Origin: Clostridioides sp. ES-S-0054-01
GTDB taxonomy: Bacteria > Bacillota > Clostridia > Peptostreptococcales > Peptostreptococcaceae
Direction: 5' to 3'
NCBI GenBank assembly: GCA_021561035.1
Contig: CP067346.1
Location: forward strand, 1,705,001-1,769,000
DNA: 64,000 nt
Shown: in pieces, positions 27,076 to 36,663 of the stretch
Numbering within the stretch: the first letter of the stretch is position 1
Layout: every line of letters begins with the position of its first letter
The notes under the pieces: model-generated
Seen by the model: only the letters and a program-made list of their open reading frames with translations
Databases searched by the model: none
Told to the model about the DNA's origin: nothing
Position numbers and translations under genes: made by a program

Positions 27076-27136
27076 AGAATAATCTACAATAACTGTTAAA
27101 TAAATGTACAACAAAATTGTTCTACAAAAACACTCA

Positions 27137-27260
27137 TTAAATATCTTCTTCCATCCAGACTTTACTGTCGGCTTTGGAATTTAACCAAATCAACCAAGTT
27201 TTACCTTAGCTCGCGGGCTATACCGCCGATTGGGAATTTCACCCTACCCCGAAGATTAAG
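27137..27260 (-). ncRNA. FMN riboswitch (RFN element)
   Basis: On the minus strand the leader opens with CTTCGGGGTAGGGTGAAATT and closes with GATGGAAGAAGATAT, the conserved ends of the RFN element; the interior ACCGGCGGTATAG-like and GCGAGCT segments fit the multi-stem core. FMN binding would favour the downstream terminator and lower rib expression. Confidence 0.95.
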
Positions 27261-27278
27261 TATTAAATTTATACTTAG

Positions 27279-27307
27279 AATGTATCATAAATTATTTTAA
27301 TTTGCAA
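27279..27307 (-). promoter_or_regulatory. promoter of the rib operon
   Basis: Read on the minus strand, TTGCAA (27307-27302) and TACATT (27284-27279) are 17 bases apart and lead into the FMN riboswitch. Confidence 0.65.
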
Positions 27308-27447
27308 ACTATTTTTTTGAAAATATATGTTAATATATAATATAGAATGTGTATAAACTTTGGAATACCACGATTGTGAATATAACAATAAAAATTTGAA
27401 CATAATCAGAAAAGAAGTCTAATTAATTTAAATTAGGAGAGAAATAT

Positions 27448-29931
27448 ATGAATAAAAAACTTTTAGAAATACTATCAAAATACTATGGATATACAAGTTT
27501 TAGAAAGGGTCAAGAATCTATAATAAACTCTATTCTAAACAAAAAAGATGTCTTAGCTATAATGCCAACAGGAGGAGGAAAATCAATCTGTTATCAGCTT
27601 CCAGCATTGATTTTAGATGGAATAACAATAGTAATTTCTCCACTTATATCTCTTATGAAAGACCAAGTAGATGCTTTAAAAGCTATGGGGATTAGTGCTA
27701 CCTTTATAAATAGTTCATTAAGTAGTAGAGAATTTAATGAAATATTAAATAATATTAGAAAAAATAATTATAAAATACTCTATATTGCTCCAGAAAGATT
27801 AGATGTTCAGGAGTTTCTTGAGCTAATAAATAATAACAATATAAGTCAAATTGCAATAGATGAAGCACATTGTGTATCTCAATGGGGACATGATTTTAGG
27901 TTGAGTTATAGAAGAATTTCTGATTTTATAAAGAGTTTGCCTAAAAGACCTATAATCACAGCATTTACTGCAACAGCATCAGAAGAAGTAAGAACTGATA
28001 TAATAAATTTATTGTGTTTAGAAAATCCAGACTACTATATAACTGGGTTTGATAGAGAGAACTTATCAATAAATATAGTAAAATCATCCAGTAAAAATAA
28101 GTATATTTTAGATTATATTCAAAATCATAAAAATGAGTCTGGAGTTATATATGTTGCAACTAGGAAGGAAGTTGAAAATATATATAATGCGTTATCTAAG
28201 AGAAATATGTCTGTTTCAAAATATCATGCAGGTTTATCTAAAAACGAAAGAAGTAAAAATCAAGAAGACTTTATAAATGATAATGTGGATATAATGGTAG
28301 CGACAAATGCATTTGGAATGGGTATTGATAAACCTAATATAAGATGGGTTATACACTACAATATGCCTCAAAGTATAGAAAATTACTATCAAGAAATAGG
28401 TAGAGCTGGTAGGGACGGAGAAAAAAGTGAGTGTGTGCTTTTATTTTCTCCAGGAGATGTACATATACAAAAATATTTAATTGATATTGGAGTTGAAAAT
28501 CCTGAAAGAAAGTTATTTCAACATAAGAAGCTTCAATATATGATTGACTTAGTTTACAGTAATTCATGCTATAGAAAGGCAATATTAAATTACTTTGGAG
28601 AAAATTATATAGACAATTGTAATAATTGTAGTAATTGTTTAGTAGAGGGTGAAATAGTAGATAAAACTGTAGATGCTCAAAAAGTCATTTCATGTGTAGC
28701 TAGAATGAAAAGAAGTTATGGTGTCACTACTATTGTAGATGTACTTAGAGGTTCTAAGAATAAAAAGATTTTACAGCTTGGATTAAATACTTTATCTACA
28801 TATAACATTATGAGAGACTATTCAAGCGAAGACTTAAAGAATTTTATAAACACATTAGTTTCTCATGGTTTTTTAGATTTAGTTGAGACTCTAGGTAATG
28901 GAAATAGAGGGAGTTTTCCAACTATAAGATTGAATGAGATGTCTATGAAAGTTTTAAAAGGACAAGTGAAAGTAGAATTTAAAGAGATTGTGATGACAAA
29001 ATCATTAGAAGTAGAAGATGAGTTGTATAGTGCTTTAAGAGAACTTAGACACTCAATTGCAAGTGAAGAAAGGATAGCTCCATATATGGTATTTGGAGAT
29101 GGTACACTTAGAGCTATGTCTAGTAGTTATCCAGTTAATAAAGAAGAAATGTTAAATATTTCTGGAGTAGGAGAAATTAAATATCAAAAATATGGTAGAG
29201 ATTTTGAAACAGTAATTAAAGAATATATCGAAAAAAATAATATAAATAAAAAAATGAATGAAAAAAATGTCGATTTGAAGAACGCTAATAGTGACTTCCT
29301 TGAGGTCAATACCGATAAAGCTCTATATGAAAAACTGTTGGTCATTAGAGAAGAGTATGCAACAAAGGAGAAATTGCCTCCATATATGGTTTTAGCCAAT
29401 AAGGCTTTAAAAGAAATAAGTGGGAGGTATCCACTTAATGAAGAACAATTAAAAGATATTTCTGGAATAGGTGGTGTAAAATTTGAAAAGTATGGAGCTA
29501 GTATTTTGGATGTAGTCAAAGAATATGTGAAAGAAAATGATATTAATGTTATTTGGGAGAAAAAGAGTAAAAGGAAGTTGATACTAGATGGAGAAAGTAG
29601 AAAAAATAATGAAATAGCATTAGATTTACTGAATCAAGGAAAAGATATACAAAGTATCAGTCAAGAAATAGAAGTTTCATTATCAACCATTATTGGATAT
29701 GTGCATGATTATGTAAGGGATGGGAATAGCATATCATTTGAATTAGGGTTAGAAAATTTTTATAATGAAGATAAAAAGAAAATGATTTTAGAAGTTTGCG
29801 AAAAAGTAGGCTATGATAATTTAAATAACATAAAAAGAAAACTTCCAGATTCAATAAAGTATGAAAACATAAGGGCTGTGATACTTGACTCTTATCTTGA
29901 AAGCTTAAAAAATAATATTATAGCAGAATAA
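27448..29931 (+). CDS. recQ: RecQ-type ATP-dependent DNA helicase with two HRDC domains
   Basis: An 827-residue helicase, longer than the usual 600. Motif 0/I: FRKGQESIINSIL and MPTGGGKSICYQLPA; motif II: AIDEAHCVSQWGHDFR; motif VI: YYQEIGRAGRDG. The zinc cysteines follow (CNNCSNCL). Two HRDC-like domains are present in tandem (about 520-595 and 625-698), sharing the PYMVxxxxxLxxxxxxYPxxxxxxxxISGxG pattern, and a C-terminal winged helix (about 713-760). It unwinds 3'-to-5' and acts in fork and recombination repair. It stands alone. Confidence 0.95.
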   Translation: MNKKLLEILSKYYGYTSFRKGQESIINSILNKKDVLAIMPTGGGKSICYQLPALILDGITIVISPLISLMKDQVDALKAMGISATFINSSLSSREFNEILNNIRKNNYKILYIAPERLDVQEFLELINNNNISQIAIDEAHCVSQWGHDFRLSYRRISDFIKSLPKRPIITAFTATASEEVRTDIINLLCLENPDYYITGFDRENLSINIVKSSSKNKYILDYIQNHKNESGVIYVATRKEVENIYNALSKRNMSVSKYHAGLSKNERSKNQEDFINDNVDIMVATNAFGMGIDKPNIRWVIHYNMPQSIENYYQEIGRAGRDGEKSECVLLFSPGDVHIQKYLIDIGVENPERKLFQHKKLQYMIDLVYSNSCYRKAILNYFGENYIDNCNNCSNCLVEGEIVDKTVDAQKVISCVARMKRSYGVTTIVDVLRGSKNKKILQLGLNTLSTYNIMRDYSSEDLKNFINTLVSHGFLDLVETLGNGNRGSFPTIRLNEMSMKVLKGQVKVEFKEIVMTKSLEVEDELYSALRELRHSIASEERIAPYMVFGDGTLRAMSSSYPVNKEEMLNISGVGEIKYQKYGRDFETVIKEYIEKNNINKKMNEKNVDLKNANSDFLEVNTDKALYEKLLVIREEYATKEKLPPYMVLANKALKEISGRYPLNEEQLKDISGIGGVKFEKYGASILDVVKEYVKENDINVIWEKKSKRKLILDGESRKNNEIALDLLNQGKDIQSISQEIEVSLSTIIGYVHDYVRDGNSISFELGLENFYNEDKKKMILEVCEKVGYDNLNNIKRKLPDSIKYENIRAVILDSYLESLKNNIIAE

Positions 29932-29969
29932 TTTTTAATATAATAAAAAATAAAATTTGTATTATTGTG

Positions 29970-29998
29970 TTGAACTAATATTTTTGCTATGTTATACT
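29970..29998 (+). promoter_or_regulatory. promoter of the thi operon
   Basis: TTGAAC (29970-29975) and TATACT (29993-29998) are 17 bases apart and sit just ahead of the TPP riboswitch. Confidence 0.7.
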
Positions 29999-30025
29999 GA
30001 ATTTGTAAAAATAATGAAAAATTAG

Positions 30026-30120
30026 AGCTAGGGGCGCTAGAATTGGCTAGCTGAGAGATAAAGCCGTAACTTACAAACCCTAATAACCTGATCAAGATAA
30101 TGCTTGCGAAGGGAAGCTTT
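30026..30120 (+). ncRNA. TPP riboswitch (THI element)
   Basis: The element has GGGGCGCTAGAATT, GCTGAGAGAT, ACCCTAATAACCTGATC, and the 3' motif GATAATGCTTGCGAAGGGA, all in the right order for a TPP aptamer. A Rho-independent terminator follows at 30199-30234, before thiC, so control is likely by premature termination. Confidence 0.96.
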
Positions 30121-30198
30121 TTAATATAATTTTGTTATATAAATAGATAAATTATTCAATATTAGGGGAAATTTGTCTAAATGTATATATAATTATAA

Positions 30199-30234
30199 GA
30201 GTGCTTTCCAAACAAGGAGAAGCACTTTTTTTAT
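30199..30234 (+). terminator. riboswitch-controlled terminator ahead of thiC
   Basis: AGTGCTT (30200-30206) with AAGCACT (30220-30226), extended by TCC/GGA, then seven T. It covers the N-terminal part of a longer in-frame thiC reading frame, so the real thiC start must lie downstream. Confidence 0.88.
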
Positions 30235-30272
30235 TTTCAAAAACTATAACTTTAATCTTGGAGGATTGTAAT

Positions 30273-31574
30273 ATGAATTATACAACACAAATGGATGCTG
30301 CTAGAAAAGGCATAATAACTAAAGAAATGGAAATCGTTTCTCAAAAAGAACAGATAGATGTAAACGAATTAAGGGAATTAATAGCAAATGGACAAGTTGT
30401 TATACCAGCTAATAAAAATCACAAATCTTTAAGTGCAGAAGGTGTAGGTAAGAATTTAAGAACAAAAATAAATGTAAATTTAGGAATTTCAAGAGATTGT
30501 AAGGATATAGAAAAAGAACTTGAAAAAGTTAGAGTAGCAATAGACATGAAAGCTGAAGCTATAATGGATTTAAGTAATTATGGTAAAACTAGAGAATTTA
30601 GAGAAAAGGTGGTTGAAATGTCACCTGCAATGATAGGTTCAGTACCTATGTATGATGCAGTGGGATATTTGGAAAAAGAATTAAAAGACATAACAGAAGA
30701 AGAATTTTTAAATGTAATAAGACAACATGCTATTGATGGAGTGGACTTTATTACTATACATGCAGGTCTTACAAGAAGTGTTTGCCAAAAAATAAAAAAT
30801 CATGAAAGATTAACTCATATAGTATCTCGTGGAGGTTCTTTATTATTTGCATGGATGGAATTAAATAATAAGGAAAATCCTATTTATACTAATTTTGATA
30901 AAATACTGGATATATGTGAGGAATATGATGTTACATTGAGCCTAGGAGATGCTTGTAGACCAGGTTGTATAAAAGATTCTACTGATGGTGTTCAAATTCA
31001 AGAACTTGTAGTATTAGGGGAACTTACTAAAAGGGCATGGGAAAGAAATGTACAGGTAATGATAGAAGGTCCTGGTCATATGGCTATTGATGAAATAGAA
31101 GCAAATGTAGTATTAGAAAAGAGATTGTGCCATGGAGCACCTTTTTATGTTCTTGGACCATTGGTTACAGATATAGCACCAGGTTATGACCACATAACAA
31201 GTGCAATAGGAGGGGCTTTAGCATGTGCTAAAGGAGTAGATTTTTTATGTTATGTAACTCCAGCAGAACACTTAAGATTACCTAATTTAGATGATATGAA
31301 AGAAGGCATAATAGCTGCAAAAATAGCTGCTCATGCAGGAGATATAGCTAAAAATGTTAAGGGTGCTCGTGAATGGGATAATAAGATGAGTAAAGCTAGA
31401 GCTGATTTAGACTGGTGTGAGATGTTTAGACTTGCAATAGACCCCGAAAAGGCTAAGAGATATAGAGATGAATCAACTCCTGCTCATGAGGATAGCTGTA
31501 CTATGTGTGGAAAAATGTGCTCAATGAGAACAGTTAAAAAAATATTAAACAATGAAGAGCTTAATTTAATATAA
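30273..31574 (+). CDS. thiC: phosphomethylpyrimidine synthase
   Basis: A 433-residue radical SAM-type enzyme making the HMP-P pyrimidine of thiamine from AIR. Parts seen: [32 protein letters not shown] and the C-terminal cluster motif CTMCGKMC, which is CX2CX3C, one residue shorter than the CX2CX4C of enterobacterial ThiC; I recall archaeal-type enzymes sharing this. ATG 30273 (GGAGG upstream) is chosen; the longer frame starts inside the terminator. First gene of the thi operon. Confidence 0.97.
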   Translation: MNYTTQMDAARKGIITKEMEIVSQKEQIDVNELRELIANGQVVIPANKNHKSLSAEGVGKNLRTKINVNLGISRDCKDIEKELEKVRVAIDMKAEAIMDLSNYGKTREFREKVVEMSPAMIGSVPMYDAVGYLEKELKDITEEEFLNVIRQHAIDGVDFITIHAGLTRSVCQKIKNHERLTHIVSRGGSLLFAWMELNNKENPIYTNFDKILDICEEYDVTLSLGDACRPGCIKDSTDGVQIQELVVLGELTKRAWERNVQVMIEGPGHMAIDEIEANVVLEKRLCHGAPFYVLGPLVTDIAPGYDHITSAIGGALACAKGVDFLCYVTPAEHLRLPNLDDMKEGIIAAKIAAHAGDIAKNVKGAREWDNKMSKARADLDWCEMFRLAIDPEKAKRYRDESTPAHEDSCTMCGKMCSMRTVKKILNNEELNLI

Positions 31575-31617
31575 TTTGTGACTAGAATAAAAAAATTTGA
31601 AAAGAGGAGGTGGTTTA

Positions 31618-31812
31618 GTGAAGGTTAATGGCAAAGAAATTAAATTTGAAGAAGATTTGACTGTTATAGATTTATTAAATAAATACAATTTAAAGAGTGA
31701 TAGAGTTGTAGTCGAAGTAAATCTAGAGATAATTGAAGAATCTAACTACAATACATATATATTAAAAGATGAGGATATTGTAGAACTTATTAGCTTTATT
31801 GGAGGTGGTTAA
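31618..31812 (+). CDS. thiS: sulfur carrier protein ThiS
   Basis: A 64-residue ubiquitin-like protein ending in Gly-Gly (ELISFIGGG), where ThiF adds AMP and sulfur is loaded as thiocarboxylate. The start is GTG 31618, with GAGGAGGTGG just upstream; the in-frame TTG at 31597 would be too early. Its last codons overlap the ribosome site of thiF. Confidence 0.93.
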   Translation: MKVNGKEIKFEEDLTVIDLLNKYNLKSDRVVVEVNLEIIEESNYNTYILKDEDIVELISFIGGG

Positions 31813-31813
31813 A

Positions 31814-32608
31814 ATAAAAATATTTGTAAATGAGTTATTAACAGATGTTGAGGAAAATACAACTGCTTATAAAGTCAGAGATAGTTATAATAATAAATGC
31901 GATGTATTAGTGTTAAATGGATATCCAATTAAAACGGATATCCGCCTTTGTGAAAATGATAAATTAACACTTATACAAAAGGGAGTTAAGCCGTCGCTTG
32001 ATGAGTTGGAAAGCTTGTTGATTGCTAGACATACTCCAAATATACATAATAAGCTAAAAAAAGGGAAGGTTGCTATATTAGGATTGGGGGGACTTGGCTC
32101 CAATATAGCTATCTCTTTAGCTAGAATTGGAGTAGGAGAACTTTTACTTATAGATTATGATGTTGTAGAACCATCTAACTTGAATAGACAGCAGTATTTT
32201 ATAGATGATATAGGAAAACTAAAAACTGATGCCATGATAGCAAATATAAAAAAAATAAATCCGTTTATAAAATTAAATAAACGGGATATTTTTTTAAACA
32301 AGCATAATATGGACACTATTAAAGATTCAGACTTAATAATTGAAGCTTTTGATGATGCTTCATGTAAGGCACAGGTATGTAACTATGTATTAATAAATTT
32401 AAAAGATAAATACCTAATAGCATCATCAGGTATGGCAGGTTATTATGATTCAAATATAATAACTACTAAGAAGATAAAAGACAGGTTTTATATATGTGGG
32501 GATTTTGTAAATGAAGCTAAATTTGGTGAAGGGCTTATGGCTCCAAGAGTTGCTATCTGTGCAAATCACATGGCAAACTTGGCAACGCAAATACTTATAG
32601 ATATGTAA
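31814..32608 (+). CDS. thiF: ThiS adenylyltransferase ThiF with an N-terminal ThiS-like domain
   Basis: The E1-like domain (about residues 75-260) has the nucleotide loop LGLGGLGSNIA, DYDVVEPSNLNRQQYF, and EAFDDA; it activates the ThiS C-terminus. The first 60 residues (KIFVNELLTDV ... LTLIQKG) look like a second ThiS-type beta-grasp domain without a Gly-Gly end. No ATG/GTG/TTG is placed well: TTG 31799 and GTG 31805 lie in or ahead of the GGAGGTGG site (31801-31808). ATA at 31814, five bases after it, would give MKIFVNE, the usual ThiS-fold start. The start is uncertain. Confidence 0.9.
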   Translation: MKIFVNELLTDVEENTTAYKVRDSYNNKCDVLVLNGYPIKTDIRLCENDKLTLIQKGVKPSLDELESLLIARHTPNIHNKLKKGKVAILGLGGLGSNIAISLARIGVGELLLIDYDVVEPSNLNRQQYFIDDIGKLKTDAMIANIKKINPFIKLNKRDIFLNKHNMDTIKDSDLIIEAFDDASCKAQVCNYVLINLKDKYLIASSGMAGYYDSNIITTKKIKDRFYICGDFVNEAKFGEGLMAPRVAICANHMANLATQILIDM

Positions 32609-32670
32609 ATATTAAAATTAGATACAAAAAAGATTGAATATTAAAAAAATTGAACATGGAGGGAAATAAT

Positions 32671-33441
32671 ATGGATAAATTGATACTTGGTGGGCATGAA
32701 TTTAGTAGCAGATTATTGGTTGGAACAGGTAAATATGGTTCAAATAATATATTGCCTGAGGTAATAAAAGAAAGTGGAAGTGAAATAATAACAATGGCAC
32801 TTAGAAGAGTGGATTTAGATAACAAACAAGAAAACATATTAACATATATTCCAAAAGAAATGACAATACTTCCAAATACATCAGGAGCTACTAATGCAGA
32901 AGAAGCTGTAAGAATAGCTAGAATATCTAGAAAAATGGGATGTGGAGATTTTATAAAAATAGAAGTAATATCAGATACTAGATACCTACTTCCTGACAAT
33001 GAAGAAACTATAAAAGCTACAAAAATACTTGCTGATGAAGGATTTATAGTTCTTCCATATATGACACCAGACCTTTATGCTGGAAGAAGACTTATAGAAG
33101 CTAATGCAGCAGCAGTTATGCCCCTTGGTGCTCCAATTGGTTCAAATAGAGGTCTTCAAATGAAAGAAATGATAAGAATAATGATAGATGAGTTGGATAT
33201 ACCAATAATAGTGGATGCAGGTATTGGAAAGCCATCTCAAGCTATGGAGGCTATGGAAATGGGGGCTGATGCAGTACTTGTCAACACTGCAATAGCTTCA
33301 GCAGGAGACCCTGTACAAATGGCTAGAGCATTCAAACTAGCTGTAGAAGGAGGAAGAGAAGCATATATCGCAAAAACAGGAAGTGTGTCAGAGTTTGCAA
33401 ACGCATCTTCTCCTTTAACAGGTTTTTTAGGGAATTTATAG
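32671..33441 (+). CDS. thiG: thiazole synthase
   Basis: A 256-residue TIM-barrel enzyme that forms the thiazole ring from DXP, dehydroglycine and ThiS-thiocarboxylate. Signatures: [10 protein letters not shown] at the start, [29 protein letters not shown], and [20 protein letters not shown]. The catalytic lysine is in [11 protein letters not shown] 32671 with GGAGGGAA upstream is preferred over an in-frame earlier codon. Confidence 0.97.
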   Translation: MDKLILGGHEFSSRLLVGTGKYGSNNILPEVIKESGSEIITMALRRVDLDNKQENILTYIPKEMTILPNTSGATNAEEAVRIARISRKMGCGDFIKIEVISDTRYLLPDNEETIKATKILADEGFIVLPYMTPDLYAGRRLIEANAAAVMPLGAPIGSNRGLQMKEMIRIMIDELDIPIIVDAGIGKPSQAMEAMEMGADAVLVNTAIASAGDPVQMARAFKLAVEGGREAYIAKTGSVSEFANASSPLTGFLGNL

Positions 33442-33457
33442 AAAGTGGTGATTGGTG

Positions 33458-34561
33458 ATGAGTTTTTATGATGTAATAGAAAAATATAGGGATTTTGATT
33501 TTGATGGATATTTAAGTAATGTTACTGATAATGATGTTTTAAGAAGTTTATCAAAAGATAAGCTTGAAGATTTTGATATATTAAATTTGCTTTCTAAAAC
33601 TGCTGTAAAACATTTAGAAGCTATGGCACAAAAAGCACATAAATTAAGTGTTCAATATTTTGGGAAAACTGTATGTTTATATACGCCAATGTATATAGCA
33701 AATTATTGTGTTAATCAATGTGTTTACTGCAGCTATAATATAAAAAGTGGAATAAAAAGAAAAAAATTAACTATGGATGAAATTAGAGAAGAGGGAGATG
33801 CAATTTCAAAAGAAGGTTTTAAACATCTACTTGTTTTGACTGGAGAAAGTAGTTTTCACTCAAGTGTAGAATATATAGGTGAGGCTGTAGAAATATTAAG
33901 AGAGAAATTTCCCTCTATAGGTATAGAAGTTTATCCAATGGAAGTAGAGGAATATAAGTATATTGTAGATAAAGGTGTTGAAGGGTTAACAGTATACCAA
34001 GAAACTTATGATGAGGAAATATATAAGAGGGTACATATAAAAGGACCAAAATCAAATTATAAATTTAGATTAGATGCCCCTGAAAGAGGGGCAAAAGCAG
34101 GGATGAGAACTTTATCAATAGGTGCGCTTTTAGGGTTAAATGATTTTAGAAAAGAAACTTTCTTTACAATATTGCATGGGAAATACTTAAAAACAAAATA
34201 TCCTCATATTGAGCTTTCGTATTCAACACCAAGAATGAGACCTTTTAAAGGATGTTTTGAAGAATTAGTAGATATAAGTGATACTGATTTAGTTCAAGCT
34301 ATGGTGTGTATGAGACTATTTGACCCTCATGCATCCATAAATATATCGACTAGAGAGAATTTGGAAATGAGAAGCCATATAATACCTCTGGGAGTAACTA
34401 AATTGAGTGCAGGTGTATCTACTGATGTAGGAGGACATTCTCAAGATGAACATGATACTGCTCAATTTAAGATAAATGATGAAAGTACTGTTAAAGATGT
34501 GGAGAAAATGCTAAACTCAATTGGTTATCAACATGTGTTTAAAGATTGGGAAAGATTTTAA
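33458..34561 (+). CDS. thiH: 2-iminoacetate synthase (tyrosine lyase)
   Basis: A 367-residue radical SAM enzyme that splits tyrosine to dehydroglycine and p-cresol, a step typical of anaerobes. The cluster motif is CVNQCVYC, followed by GFKHLLVLTGESS, YPMEVEEY and GLTVYQETYD. Radical SAM and BATS regions are both present. ATG 33458 was chosen over in-frame TTG and GTG codons just upstream. The stop codon is directly followed by the next gene. Confidence 0.96.
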   Translation: MSFYDVIEKYRDFDFDGYLSNVTDNDVLRSLSKDKLEDFDILNLLSKTAVKHLEAMAQKAHKLSVQYFGKTVCLYTPMYIANYCVNQCVYCSYNIKSGIKRKKLTMDEIREEGDAISKEGFKHLLVLTGESSFHSSVEYIGEAVEILREKFPSIGIEVYPMEVEEYKYIVDKGVEGLTVYQETYDEEIYKRVHIKGPKSNYKFRLDAPERGAKAGMRTLSIGALLGLNDFRKETFFTILHGKYLKTKYPHIELSYSTPRMRPFKGCFEELVDISDTDLVQAMVCMRLFDPHASINISTRENLEMRSHIIPLGVTKLSAGVSTDVGGHSQDEHDTAQFKINDESTVKDVEKMLNSIGYQHVFKDWERF

Positions 34562-35251
34562 ATGTATTTGATAACAAACAGAAGGTTATGTAGTGAAGAG
34601 CGATATTTAGAAGTTATTAAAGAGTCTATATTGAGTGGTGTAGAAAATATAATAATAAGAGAAAAGGATTTAGAATATAAAGAGTTAAAAAAATTATATA
34701 TAGAAATAAAAACTAAAATAAATTGTATAGATTTTCAAGAGCAAATGTCAAATGAAAGTTTGAAAACTAATATAAACCAGAAAAAATGTGGAAATAAATT
34801 CAAGGTTAACTTTATAATAAATAGCAACATTGAATTCTTTGAAAAAACGGATTGTCAAGGTATCCATCTTCCTTTTAAATTGTTCTTGAATTTAATTGAA
34901 AATAAGTATGATTTTAATAAAAACAAAATATTGGGATTATCTTTACACAAAATAGAGGAAGTAGAATATTTAGAAAAATTAATAAGAAATAAAAATATAA
35001 AAATAGATTACATAACATTATCACATATATATGAAACTAAATGTAAAGAAGGTTTACATCCAAAAGGGATTGAGTTTTTAAAAGAAGCTAAGAAGATTAC
35101 TGATATTAAAATAGTTGCACTTGGGGGAATTTTACCATCCAATGTCAAAGAAACATTAAAATACTGTGATGATTTTGCTGTAATGTCAACTATAATGAAA
35201 TCTAAAAATATTAAAAAAACCATATCAAATTATAATGAAAAGTTGAATTAG
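34562..35251 (+). CDS. TenI/ThiE-like protein (thiazole tautomerase or divergent thiamine-phosphate synthase)
   Basis: A 229-residue TIM-barrel protein whose ATG directly follows the thiH stop codon. REKDLEY (about 33-39), GIHLPF, LGLSLHKIEEV and IVALGGI match the ThiE/TenI superfamily. Two metal-binding aspartates of ThiE are not seen: INDR is INSN, and HxGQxD is HLPFKLF. That favours TenI, and the LSLH histidine is where TenI has its catalytic one, but ThiE also has a His near here. A 25-residue Asn/Lys-rich insert (about 58-82) is unusual. Confidence 0.75.
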   Translation: MYLITNRRLCSEERYLEVIKESILSGVENIIIREKDLEYKELKKLYIEIKTKINCIDFQEQMSNESLKTNINQKKCGNKFKVNFIINSNIEFFEKTDCQGIHLPFKLFLNLIENKYDFNKNKILGLSLHKIEEVEYLEKLIRNKNIKIDYITLSHIYETKCKEGLHPKGIEFLKEAKKITDIKIVALGGILPSNVKETLKYCDDFAVMSTIMKSKNIKKTISNYNEKLN

Positions 35252-35288
35252 TAAATATATTATGTTGAATTCCTAATTTAAATAAAAA

Positions 35289-35345
35289 AGGGGTTGTCTC
35301 AAAATTGATTTTTTCTAATCAAATTTTAACCTCAACTCCTTTTTT
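35289..35345. repeat. probable terminal inverted repeat of an IS1182-like element / terminator
   Basis: AAAAAAGGGGTTGTCTCAAA (from 35285) with a TTTTTTGAATTT-bounded, CAACTCCTTTTTT arm (about 35333-35345) can fold as a hairpin. GGGGTTGTCTCAAAA resembles ends of IS1182-type elements, and it lies beside a transposase remnant. It could also act as a terminator for the thi operon. Confidence 0.5.
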
Positions 35346-35383
35346 GAATTTTTATATGTTATTCTTTATTACTTCTTTTTTTA

Positions 35384-35641
35384 TTAATATCTTAAACTTT
35401 GATATTGAGGAAATTTGCACATAAGAGATTTCTTAAATTTATAGTATTGTTTTGTAATACCGAAGGCTCTTTCTACTTGAATAAAGTGATTTGTTCTAAG
35501 TAAAATTTCTAATTCATTTTTTATATTGTCTTGATTTTGTTCCCTAAATTTAGTTAAAACTTTGGAACATTCAATTCTTCTATTACTTTTTCCTTTAAAG
35601 TATTTTTTACGCAAAAAGCAATGATTACAACTTTCACACAT
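35384..35641 (-). pseudogene. C-terminal remnant of an IS1182-family transposase
   Basis: An 85-codon frame starts in the middle of a domain: MCESCNHCFLRKKYF is the zinc-ribbon-like CxxC stretch, and LLRTNHFIQVERAFGITKQY is the end of the DDE_Tnp_1_6 domain (usual form RSIQVEGAFGxIK). The catalytic DDE parts are missing and the right side holds no transposase frame. It is therefore a decayed insertion sequence. Confidence 0.8.
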
Positions 35642-36620
35642 ATCACCTTTAATTCAGATGTATGTCTACTTTTATTTGTTCTCTTTTTTAGATATATAAA
35701 TTATCGTCATTATATTCATTTAAAATATATTTATATTTGAACAATACTGACTTATTTAGAATAATAAAATTATCTTTAGGATGTTATCTTGTTGTATTTA
35801 TTGATTGATTAGAATACTAAATAGTAGATAAAGTTATGGTACTGCTTACTATAAAAACACTAAAAAAGGAACTTTTAAAGGATTTATTTGAAAAATTTAT
35901 AGCTTTTATATATATATTATTTTTTCATATTCATGCTTTAATATTTTAGCGTATAATCTGGCTTCATTTTCAATATTTATATTTATACTGCTTTGTTTCT
36001 CATTCAAAATTTAAGATGTAATTTTTATATGTGTAATTATTGATTCTCATACATCTCTTATATGGATTTTAAGTGAAGGTAGTATACTTGCAATAGGTAC
36101 TGGTGTAGGAGTTATAATAAATATGTATATGATAACAAATATACATAAAATCCATAAAGTTCAAAAAAACTCTAAAAAAATGTATTATATTTATAAATAT
36201 TACTGATATTCTTGTAAGTAGTAAAAAAAATTAGATATTTATCTGTTTTTATACACAAAAGAGTTTATACTGAATTTGAAAATAAAGTATTTTATTTTTA
36301 TGTTTAACTGAATTAAAATAGTTTTTAATTAACTTTAGATATGCTCAAATAATTAGATAAAATAATTTTTATAAATAAAATAATATAATAATTATTTTAC
36401 AATAATGTTTTGTATATTATTAAATTCTTAATGAGTATTATAAATCATCTATAATTTATTATTTCTTTTAACCTTTATGTCCATAATAGATGATAAATAA
36501 AAATCTAATGCTATATATAATCATTAGATTTTTATTTATAAAAGTATCATATACTATTGTCATTATTGAATAAGTTAATAATTAAGATGCTAATAATCGA
36601 AATAGATTTTTTATTTAACA
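35642..36620. other. gene-poor AT-rich region with decayed fragments
   Basis: Almost 1 kb without an intact gene. A 64-codon open frame without a start at 36015-36206 encodes a hydrophobic segment (LIWILSEGSILAIGTGVG), probably a piece of a lost membrane protein. Other frames are short. It follows the transposase remnant, so it is likely former mobile or accessory DNA. Confidence 0.55.
36493..36540 (-). terminator. terminator of efflux/lipoprotein operon
   Basis: A perfect 18-bp stem (36493-36510 with 36522-36539). On the minus strand it ends in TTTTTATTTATC. It lies 120 bases after the small lipoprotein gene. Confidence 0.85.
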
Positions 36621-36663
36621 GTGCTTTTTCTCAGACTATTATTAATTAAGATTTTTAACTTAT

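Noticed and set aside
30201-30272. Longer N-terminus for thiC
   Set aside because: The extra codons are the terminator of the TPP riboswitch; the ATG at 30273 has its own GGAGG.
35642-36620. Intact gene in the region after the IS remnant
   Set aside because: All frames are short, without ribosome sites, and show no family resemblance.
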